DNA from: Halichondria panicea
Lineage: Eukaryota > Porifera > Demospongiae > Suberitida > Halichondriidae
Reading direction: 5' to 3'
Length of the DNA stretch: 64,000 nt
Assembly: GCF_963675165.1 (NCBI RefSeq)
Contig: NC_087378.1
Location: 5,451,205 to 5,515,204 of the forward strand
The notes under the pieces were generated by a model. It searched no databases. It was not told the origin of the DNA and worked only from the letters and a program-made list of their open reading frames with translations. The stretch's first letter is position 1. Every line of letters starts with the position of its first letter. This document shows, piece after piece, positions 21,101 through 28,400 of the stretch. The translations under genes and the position numbers were made by a program.

Positions 21101-24091
21101 AGTGGGAGGGTATAAACTTTCGCGGAATGACCATTAGAAAGGTTTTCGCGGATTTAATGTTTGCGGATTAGCAGCCTTTCTTGCAGCATGCATGCATGCG
21201 ATATTAAATTCATGGTTCGCGGTAGATGCTTGATCGGCGAAATACCCTCGAATTATACCCACTATAAATTGCAACGGCAAGCCAACTAACAGCGTTCATA
21301 TAGGCTTCTAGCCACATTCTGATTTAACCTATTATAAACGGGTATACTAATTTTAGTGAATTAGGAAATTTGTAATTAACGCTAAATTATAATGAATCTC
21401 ATAAAAAAAACTTTTTTTTCAGATAATGTACTTTTGAAAATCCCAAACTTTCCATTCAACCTCATCTTTGACAAAATATGCTACAAATTCACCAAAATTT
21501 GTACCCTAAAACCAGAGAAAAATCTAAAATTACTACATGTTTATAATAGTAACCTTAAGGTACTTACCTCGATAGTTTAGTGAAGGCTTGTTGCAGTCTC
21601 TTCAGAATCGTTCGTAGCATCGTTTGTCCGCACAACGTCTCTGTTCGAAATTTGACCATCAGTCTTTGTAGTCCCCCTTTTTCTATTTTGATTCTTCATT
21701 GGCAGGAAATACACATTACTAAACTTATAATTTTATCATCATCGATCTATGCTTCTCTCCTTGAATTTCTGCTTCCAGTAAGCTCTTCTTCATAACATTC
21801 TAAAATATGCCTCAAATCATTTAAGCACTCAGATGCTTGTGTGATTGATTCTACATGGCAGCCTTAGCAAACGTAATATTATAGTAGCAGTAATAATCGC
21901 ATCTTCTTTTGTATTCAGTTGATAACAGGTGCTCTAAGCCATGGGTTCAGTCCAGCCTTTGTATAGAGTGATAGCATTTAACATATATGGCATACTCAAA
22001 TTGGATGTTTCATACATCTAGCTTGTCCTTTTAGCCTTTTATTTTGTTTGAAATATGTGATTCATTTTTGTCTGTTCAGGTTGGACTCTCGATGCCAAGA
22101 AATACCCTCAGTCAGTCTCAAGCCAAAATCACATCTACCCATTTGGATGCCCCACAAACCAACACTGAACATGCGAATGAAACGGGTTCTGAGGATAACA
22201 CTGGTTCTGATAATGATACAGATTACACAAAAGTTTCATCTTCGGAGGTTGCTAAACATTTGCCAAAACAAATCAATGAAGCCCCAATGGATCAGCATAA
22301 CGAACGGCGTGCTCGCCGACTCTTGGGCAAGGAAGACAAGACAACCTATACCCCAGCACCATACCAGTCACTCTATCGTCAGTCGCCACACAAAATGGGG
22401 CGGAGCAGACGAGATGGCCGCAGTAGACGGAAAGAAGAACAGCTCCCCGATACTAAGGCGACTGATTCACCCCTGCTGCAGGTGACCTATGATGACCCCA
22501 AAAGCAGAAAGAAGAGAGAGAAACTACTGCCTATGATTCACAGGTGAGAACAGGGTTGTCATTCTTTTCACGTACGTTTGATTTGATACCTTACGTGGGT
22601 ATATTTTCACAGGTATACAATTGTCGGCAATTTCACTGTTTAGCTCATTTTGCTAGTATTAAATTCTGCTAAAGTTGTGAAATTAATAGTGTTTCTAATT
22701 ACTCGCAAGTGTTTTAATGAGATTCATTGCATTTTCCGATTATCTGTGAGTACAATTTTTTGCAATTTTGAAATAACATAATTGCTAGGTCCATTCGTAT
22801 CGAGTATAGTTCCTACCGTATATCATATATTGTCCCTTATTATGGATTGACAGAAGCTGTTTTGTGTTTGTTGTTGCAGAGAAGACAAGTTGAAAGCCCA
22901 TGGACTTGATCCAAAGGAAATAAGTGAAGCTGCTGGAGATGACACATCTCCAAAAATCATAGATCGTCTGCTCAGTGAAAACAAACAACAAGCAATGAAA
23001 CCTAAACCTTCCAATGATTCCGAAATATATAGTAACACACTTGTTGACGATGATGACCTCCTCCCAAGCACTCCCGCTATTTCTATAGTAACCCACGCTA
23101 GTCAAGGGGGAGGGGTTCAGCAACTGTATGATGAGAGAAACACCAACATCACTACCAGGGTGAGTGCTGTTACATGTGTATTCAATGGAGATTCGTCAAG
23201 CCTCGTCTAAATCATGAACCTTTGATTTCTGTCTAAGTTTAATGTGTATGACCTTGCATGGGGCCCCTATTACAATCATGTATATATACGTATAATATAG
23301 TTTCAGCATTGTAATGCCTCAAGGCTTAACCAGAAAGCATACTGTGTGTGTTATTCAGTTGTTACTGCTCAACGATTAAATAAGGAAAGTACAGATTCTC
23401 TTTGTTGTGGTCAGCCACTGCATGTGTTTGAAGAGATTGAGAAGCTGCTGTGTGCATGCCATTTAATGGCAAGAAAGATTAGCAGTCTACTGCTCCGGCC
23501 CTCCCCCAAGCCATAGTAGTCTGGCCACCCTATTTAATTTGAACTTTACACTGGGCATGGAAATTAAGCTGTGTGTTTTCTTCAGAATCGTTTATAGCAT
23601 CATCTGTTTTCACAAAAATCTATTAAGGTAACAGCCTTGCATTAAAGCGATAGTTAGCTACAAGAGTAAGAAAACAGCAGCAGCCATTGTGAACTCTGAC
23701 CTCCGCAGATCTATACCCCTCTTTTAGTTGATAAAATTTACTAAAGTTCTGTTATTGAAATTCTGTCGCCATTAAGCTAGGATCCTAGCTCTTCCGTAAT
23801 TAACACTTTTGTTTTGCTTCAAAGCATTATTGAGCACTCGGGCGTGCTTGTGTGAGATTACATGTACATGTATGGCACAGCCTCTTATTGCTGTAGTAGC
23901 AGCAGTAATGTGATGTTTTTTTGTAGGCAGAAGAAATCGTCAGAGGAAGTGGTGCGTTCAGTGTCAGAGAAAGTGGTACGTTGTCGGGAGAAAGAGACTA
24001 CACCCGTCCTCAATCAGATGGAGTTCTCTCAATGAGTACAAGGCAACTCCCTTGCACGAAATGTTCGCTCAAATTAACTCACTTCCACTAA
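1..24091 (+). CDS. Giant repeat-exon gene of unknown function (5' end outside window)
   Basis: I do not recognise this gene. Splicing all predicted exons gives one open frame of about 1,980 codons: exon B0 (to 199), 32 exons of 81 bp between 821 and 15515, four A+B exon pairs (15799-23159) and a terminal exon (23927-24091). Every junction is phase-compatible: the 81-bp exons are phase 0-0, A to B joins in phase 2, B to A in phase 0. Not one of the 32 small exons has a stop or length change, while the introns vary freely, which argues for selection on the protein. The product would be hydrophilic, rich in R, E, D, S, G and P, with no membrane segment or known domain visible, so probably disordered. 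Layout recalls schistosome micro-exon genes (symmetric small exons), by analogy only. The 5' exons, including any signal peptide, lie left of the window. Confidence 0.72.
2104..2130 (+). promoter_or_regulatory. Conserved intronic RNA hairpin between V and T exons
   Basis: AAGAGTAGATA, loop AAGAG, TATCTACTCTT forms a perfect 11-bp stem in the intron between a V exon and the next T exon. The same hairpin recurs in the matching introns at about 5972-5998, 6839-6865 and 9092-9117, with weakened forms near 1263-1285, 3477-3499 and 5139-5161. The copies at 4285 and 9979 have lost the pairing. A splice-regulatory role is inference. Confidence 0.5.
2439..2863. mobile_element. pogo/Tigger-like MITE with TA target duplication
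   Basis: Terminal inverted repeats begin CAGTAGATTCTCGC and end GAGAGTCTACTG. The flanks are TA on both sides, and sister introns in the array show the empty site, so the insertion boundaries are directly visible. A related but diverged copy is at about 59670-59987, and a right-half fragment at about 26820-26955. Confidence 0.7.
8502..9029. mobile_element. 528-bp inverted-repeat element in an array intron
   Basis: Ends are CCGTAGAAACTGGATTATTAG and the inverse of TCGTAGAAACTGGATTAGTAG. TA flanks both sides, and the sister introns read GGAGTATGACATC at this point, which gives the unoccupied site. A mariner-type non-autonomous element is the simplest reading. No transposase frame is seen. Confidence 0.65.
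9476..9640. mobile_element. Left half of a TATAGCG-family MITE, replacing an A-type exon
   Basis: This resembles the left part of the complete copy at about 10333-10546 (CGAGGCACTTATATTTCGT and downstream). The right half is missing and is followed directly by the intron sequence that normally lies after an A exon. The expected A exon between the T exon at 9235 and the V exon at 9782 is absent, so a deletion removed exon and element end together. Confidence 0.55.
10333..10546. mobile_element. TATAGCG-family MITE, complete copy
   Basis: It runs from TACCGTATGTGCAAAATTTT to AAAATTTATCGCTATACTG, with imperfect inverted ends and the internal CTTATATTTCGTGG block. It belongs to the window's commonest repeat family, also at 36358-36571, 39100-39605, 45280-45500 and 52325-52480, with relatives inside the 2.09-kb units. 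Confidence 0.6.
10717..11299 (-). pseudogene. DIRS-type reverse transcriptase fragment
   Basis: The 131-residue frame from 11299 carries the family's leading block (INLVQLEPFLQAHPDQ, then YKSIQEGFRIGF) and the N-terminal RT boundary SPLGLVPK. The next frame gives KWRLICDLSAPYGHSVNDGI and LCSMQYATVHDAV, then a frame change is needed to reach the motif A region LIKLDLS. Frame breaks and the truncation make it non-functional. Confidence 0.65.
12275..12747. mobile_element. 473-bp Mutator-like MITE with 9-bp target duplication
   Basis: Terminal inverted repeats of 45 bp (12275-12319 and 12703-12747) start TAGTCTCATGGATCAGCCCC and are nearly perfect. The flanks are the identical 9-mer GCTGTGGAG (12266-12274 and 12748-12756). 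Nine-base duplications are typical of Mutator-like elements. The element sits inside the DIRS-like element and has no recognisable transposase. Confidence 0.75.
13344..13932. mobile_element. 590-bp long-terminal-inverted-repeat element
   Basis: The left end (TATGGTGTGTAATCAATGAC onward, through about 13430) is repeated inverted at 13840-13932. The interior holds many imperfect short repeats such as TCAGAAAATCATACCCA. It is nested in the DIRS-like element. No coding potential is supported. Confidence 0.6.
14296..14766 (-). CDS. N-terminal gag-like ORF of the DIRS-like element
   Basis: 156 residues. Basic N-terminus (MPRGKRTRTTRS), then a proline/alanine-rich stretch and a helix-forming segment near residues 55-75 (FTAFLHIIRNEVRAELEAQR), then a Q-rich tail. 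Position upstream of the DIRS gag remnants and RT on the same strand suggests it is the first part of gag. No specific domain is recognised. The frame closes at 14296, short of the remnants further along, so the element is probably inactive. Confidence 0.5.
   Translation of the reverse strand: MPRGKRTRTTRSTATGRRSTRAATQNNSTATPPGQVVSITAGQPPAPPAPPPAQPDFTAFLHIIRNEVRAELEAQRVAASSLPVSTQSQDPQEPANSLPQLQQHPSQQQTPLTSGQQRQSTLQQQVMPIAQTVQPPQYQPTRDRDVHPHHSPRFVL
15004..15144. mobile_element. Short palindromic element with GC-rich arms
   Basis: Arms GGAGGTACGACAGGCGCGGT... and its inverse ending ...CGGACCTCC pair over about 35 bp around a spacer of roughly 70 bp. It lies between the DIRS-like element and the next 81-bp exon. 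Confidence 0.5.
15229..15515 (+). CDS. Last two internal 81-bp exons of the array
   Basis: Exons 15229-15309 (T type, TGEGVSGSGALSRERGS) and 15435-15515 (diverged, AGERFSGSGALSRERDA) resume the array on the right side of the DIRS insertion with the same phase, acceptor context and donors. They show that the array was split by the insertion rather than ended by it. Confidence 0.75.
15799..16769 (+). CDS. A/B module 1 of the repeat-exon gene
   Basis: Exon A is 15799-16274 and exon B 16499-16769; joined they give 249 codons. A begins VGLSMSRNTVSQSQ, has an acidic stretch near residues 30-55 (many D, S, T), then basic patches (RHSRRLLGKED, RRDGRSKRKGEQ, NRRKKREKLLPRIDR). B begins GDKLKAHGLDPKEISEG and ends DERNTR. 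An Arg codon split across the junction creates RGDKLK only after splicing. No known domain. Confidence 0.7.
17886..18856 (+). CDS. A/B module 2 of the repeat-exon gene
   Basis: Exon A is 17886-18361 and exon B 18586-18856, the same lengths as module 1. Differences are a handful of substitutions near the start of A (VELSMPRNTLSQSQAKITS). B is identical in protein sequence to module 1. The spliced junction again reads RGDKLK. Confidence 0.7.
19977..20955 (+). CDS. A/B module 3 of the repeat-exon gene
   Basis: Exon A is 19977-20452 and exon B 20685-20955. Lengths are conserved and only a few residues change (for example R to Q or W in the basic patches). The A-B intron is slightly longer, with an extra ATTGACAGAA block shared with module 4, so unit 3 looks intermediate between units 1-2 and unit 4. 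Confidence 0.7.
22080..23159 (+). CDS. A/B module 4 of the repeat-exon gene, diverged copy
   Basis: Exon A is 22080-22543 (464 bp) and exon B 22880-23159 (280 bp), 248 codons. A has small in-frame gaps in the acidic stretch and an insertion (VTYDDPKS) near its end. B carries NITTR at its end as in B0. The junction motif is RED instead of RGD. Indels relative to the other modules preserve frame, which supports coding function. Confidence 0.7.
23927..24091 (+). CDS. Terminal exon of the repeat-exon gene
   Basis: Acceptor TTTTTTTGTAG is preceded by the usual GTAGCAGCAGTAATGT motif. It encodes an 81-bp-type repeat with an internal duplication (VRGSGAFS then VRESGTLS). The splice donor normally following GVLR is lost (GTTCTCTCAATGAGT), so translation runs on to SMSTRQLPCTKCSLKLTHFH and a TAA at 24089. 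This is the only exon of the gene with cysteines in a CxxC arrangement. Confidence 0.65.
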   Translation, partial: AEEIVRGSGAFSVRESGTLSGERDYTRPQSDGVLSMSTRQLPCTKCSLKLTHFH

Positions 24092-24765
24092 AAACAGAAA
24101 AGTACATAGTAAAAATAGTAAGGGCTATGTAGGTAGGCCTTGTATAATTATAGCTGCATATACGCTGTACTATATAGTGAACCGTCTCTTTCCCATGTTC
24201 ATTGCATAATGGTTCCACTTAATTATAATGTTACTCCTACATGTAGCAGTTTATTTTTTTGTTATTTAACATTAATTTTGTTTGGGTTCTCGACCTATAG
24301 CTAGTGCTTGTTTTATTTACCTATCACATGTAAGTTGTGTCGTACCTCCTATTTAATATCTATTATCTGCAGCCATTGAATTTTCGACATCCTCTTTAGT
24401 ATCAATTGTAGGAAATCATTTCCCACTCTTTTTCACCGATATCTACATGCCTCGATCCCCAGGCCGCACTTCTTCTAATCCGCTATAGCACTATGCGTGC
24501 TTGTTGCCCAGTGAGTGGGCAGATAAAAGCAATCCAGTGCTGTAACTGTATGTATAATAGCTCCCACCCAGTAACTCATTTGGTCCCTTTTATAGGCTAC
24601 TTCCTTTTGCACTAATTGTGGGAAAGCAAAACTAAGAATTTACTATGGAATTATGCAAAACTAATGAATTCACTCAAAACACATGTCTTTGACAAAAAAA
24701 AGAGTTTGACGTCATTGGGCAACAATTTAGTTATTGGAGGTGCCCTCGTGCAACACACCAAATAT

Positions 24766-24824
24766 TAGCCTCGATTCCAGGTCGATTAAAATAAGTATTT
24801 TAATGCGGCTTGGAATTTAGGCTA
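24766..24824. mobile_element. 59-bp TAGCCT-family mini-element
   Basis: It starts TAGCCTCGATTCCAGG and ends GGAATTTAGGCTA. The flanks are ACCAAATAT and GCCAAATAT, eight of nine bases identical, matching the 9-bp duplications of the longer family members at 37001-37770 and 41755-42524. Confidence 0.6.
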
Positions 24825-24875
24825 GCCAAATATTGCATGTTACACTCATGCTGGGAAATAACTAATACATGTGAC

Positions 24876-25029
24876 TAAGGGCGTATAAAAGAAGCGAGGG
24901 CATGCAACTCACTATCTATCTAGTGCATGTAGTTAGCACTTCATGCAAATTCACACATTCCTCCGCCCACGTTTGAACTCTGCTCATTTGCTGTTGTATG
25001 CCCTCTCTTCTTTTATATATACGCCCTTG
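24876..25029. mobile_element. CAAGGGCGTATA-family inverted-repeat element
   Basis: Ends TAAGGGCGTATAAAAGAAG and the inverse CTTCTTTTATATATACGCCC are flanked by ATGTGAC on both sides. Relatives: a 0.5-kb copy at about 33468-33979 and two tiny palindromes at 25964-25995 and 36046-36073. Confidence 0.55.
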
Positions 25030-25436
25030 ATGTGACACTGTTGTAATTATTATACATGACATAAATATAGTCTGCTCTAGCTGCCTTTGCCCTCCTACAA
25101 CAGTGAGCAATTTTTTCCTTTTGTTACATTAATTATAGAACGATCTTGCTTTTTGGAGAGTGTGATTCTGGATTCTGCCTTCGCATGCAGCAAAATTAAT
25201 TAATTAATGCAAAAATGTTCATAGTGATAATTTATACTGAATGATAGATAGAATTAGTTATGTAGCTTTGACACCTCACCGAGGCATCAGCACCTGCGGT
25301 GCTTTCATTGAACTAAAACAGGTAAAAATGCAGAAATATGGCTAGGCCTCTTTATATGATATAATGTACACCGTTTCTTTACAATTTTGTGACTCTGTAT
25401 ATGATTCTGTTGAAAGCTGATCTGAATCACGTACTC

Positions 25437-28400
25437 TCAGCAGTTTCTCTCCCATGGTTCTCTGTACTCCAGCTTCAGAAGGGAGAACACTTCCTTTTCC
25501 GTGGTAGCCACTAGAGATTTATTCTATGATCAAAATGAGCCATTATTAGATACATAAAAATTAATAGCGGCTGAGCAATCGTATCAACTCACCTGTGCAA
25601 TATTATTGTTGAGTACATGATAACAAAAGCTGACCGCCATTTAGATATTGAGAATGAGGAAGTAATGACATCATAGTTATCAATCAACCCACCTGAGCAA
25701 TATCATAGATACCGTGTGCATTCACTGTCATGTTTAACTCGTTGGCAGAGTAGCGTCTCAGGGATCGGTTGAATTGCTGTACAAGATTAAAAGCCAAGTA
25801 GTGTCAAATAGACTGATAAAATTACTTCAGCCCACCCACAGAGAGAGGCTAACATTCTGTGACAAAAGACGTACCCAAGAAGAAGGAAAAAGCAACAAAT
25901 TACTAGTGCTACATTGTACCATCTTACGTAAATACATAATTGCCTCTAAACTGTACACGATACCAAGGGCGTATACTTCTCTGTATACGCCCTTGACAAT
26001 ACGGCGTAACAAATTTAATAATTCTATGACATGCGTACCTTTGAGCCTGTCCAACTGACTAGAGCGAATGGGTACTGTTCTGGAGGAGAAACAACAAAGT
26101 CCACTCGTTTCACAAGACATGGAGCTTTCCTCTCCTCATGTTCTTCAACATCATTGGTAGTGGTAGTAGTGTCACTAGAATGTGGCAATCTAAGTATGCA
26201 AAACGCTTTGTTCAGGTTGTCAAATTTCACTCGTCTGAAATAAAGACACAAAATACAATAGTGTAGGGTATGACAATTACAGTAAAACCTCCTGACCAAC
26301 TCCGAAGAGTAACACCCACTATATAAAACGGCAACGAACTCAGGTCTGAATTAACATTTAAAAAGTTGCTTGGAAACAAGAAATCTGGCGAGAGCATAAC
26401 TCTAATCCGTTCTAACATCATTCACATGCACATTTTTTGCGCAACGTTTTTTGGCTGGTAGCTTCCACTCAATTTGGTGGTTTTCCGGGCCAGTCCTAGC
26501 AATTTTTCACATTGCTGGTGATATGTTCAATTCCCTACATACAGTAAGTCATGCTGGGGGACAATTAAATTTTGACCGTGCATTTTGTGCAAGCTAGCTA
26601 TGAGTATTGGCTGAATGTTGAGTGTTTCCTAATACATGCAGTGTTGAGCACAGGCATATGTACAGTCATAATTATGGTGACATGGAAGTGGTGATGTGGT
26701 GCTGGTATATGGACCTGGAACACAGTCTAGACATCTCCTATGTCAATTGTGATGCTGATGTAATAATAGCTGTACATGTTCATAACGTTGTACGGACTAG
26801 AGTTATGCTCTTGACGGATTCCCGCAAAATTAGTCATTAGATTCGAGATAGGGTTGTTTTTTTAGCTGTGGCTATTTTCTGAAATGAGGCCACCTTGCTA
26901 TTCCGACCAAGCTGCACTGTCACAAGGGTAACTGGATTAACAAGAGTCTACTGTAACTGGGCGTGGCCCGGAACCCGTCAGGCCCGGCACCCGTTCTGAC
27001 GGGTGCCGGGCCGTGCTCAGCTAAGTCTACTGTATCACATTTCAGCAAGAGGACTGCTGTGACTATCGACTGACAATATTAATTCACCGGTTCTTTCCCT
27101 GTGTTGGAGGGGTATGGAAATGGCCCATGCTCACATGTGCTATGTTTTTTCCACTAGTAACGTCAGAGTGAACTAGAACATCCTACGAGAGAAACAACAA
27201 CTACTTTAATACAATACTAGCTCTCATTTGACTGTGCACAATAATATTAAGTGGTTCTGCTGAAATTCCCTAAGTGTCAAATGTGTGGTCTGACCTGCTT
27301 GCGTAGTTCGCTGAGCAGTATGGTCAACAGAGTGTCAGTAATTGTGTGGTCGGGATTTGTCAGTAGGAGATCTATGTCATGGCCATGAGCCTTTCCCCTG
27401 GATCAATTACACGTTCAATCAAAAGCATTCTTCTCCTGGTCTATTTAACACATTGCAACAAATCTGCATAGGTACATTATTTTACTGAGTCACAGTATGC
27501 ACGCTTGCCTACCATAATTATTGGTACTCCAGTGGCTGCAATTCAAACATACAAACTCGTTCACCTTCGATATCCTCCTACAGCCTCCACACTGGTTCCA
27601 GAGGCACAGACATCGACCAGCCTCTGTACGTAGCCGGTTATCATCTCTGTCTCCTCTCTTGTCACTGGAACAGAAAGGTGCTCATAGTAAACAAGCCCTA
27701 ACTTCTGGGTTTTGGTCAATTGGAGCTCCTTAGAGGTCTGAATATCGTTGATTGACCTTAAAAGAGAAAGGGAGAGACACAGCAGCAGTTGTGCTGATGT
27801 ATTTCTCGTCAAGGGCATTATAGTACCGTACGTTATTCTTACTACATGTGAAAGCCAAACGTGTCCAGAGGTTAAATGTAATCTTCTTAGGTATATAGCT
27901 CACCTCAGACCTTTCTGGTACCACTTGTTGGCAGTAACAGAACCACAGCCATACACACTTGTGAACAGCTGTGTGTTAGAGGGAGGAAACATTACTCACA
28001 AATAATTATAGCTAACACAGCTGGCCTCAAAGAGATCATTGACCCGTCACCCCCGACTCCCACACTCCTATACTAGCTAGAAGTCAACTACAGCTGATAG
28101 AGAACAGTTAAGAAAAAACTGCTGTCAGGGTTTCCTACAGGGGGGGGGATTATGCCATAACACACTGTGTACGGCCTGGGTCACACCAATCAGACACCTT
28201 ATTCATAACAACTATTTCAATAGTGAATCACAGGATGAACTTCTACTCCATTTCCTCTAATTCACTGCGATTCCAGAGCAATTTTTTTTCAAGTCAGGTG
28301 TCGCTGAGGTTGCCATTTTTTTTATGAGCTTTGTCTAGGAAAAGCTTTGCTCTATCAATGCAGTAGCCACAGGAATAGACACAGCTGCTTTATCTATCTA

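Larger units (their letters stand above)
15763..23159 (+). repeat. Four tandem ~2.09-kb units, each with an A+B exon pair
   Basis: Spacing between matching points is 2,087, 2,091 and 2,103 bp. Units 1 to 3 are almost identical, introns included; unit 4 is more diverged. Each unit holds exon A, an intron of about 224-336 bp, exon B, and a long intron with a TATAGCG-like element, a conserved AT-rich block, and a remnant of the pre-exon motif (GTAGCAGTAATAATCGCATC, e.g. 17690) followed by no usable 81-bp exon. Confidence 0.85.
24092..25436. other. Intergenic stretch between the repeat-exon gene and the Pol X gene
   Basis: No coding exon is supported. It holds a 59-bp TAGCCT-family mini-element (24766-24824), an inverted-repeat element with CGTATAAAAGAAG ends (about 24876-25029) and, near 25160-25310, a fragment of a dispersed repeat (GAGGCATCAGCACCTGCGGT) also found at 42.6-43.1, 53.0 and 60.3 kb. 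Confidence 0.5.

Noticed and set aside
22785-23123. Minus-strand ORFs opposite the B exons (also at 16425, 18512, 20602)
   Set aside because: Antisense shadows that recur because the B module is duplicated; the plus-strand frame has matching splice phases.
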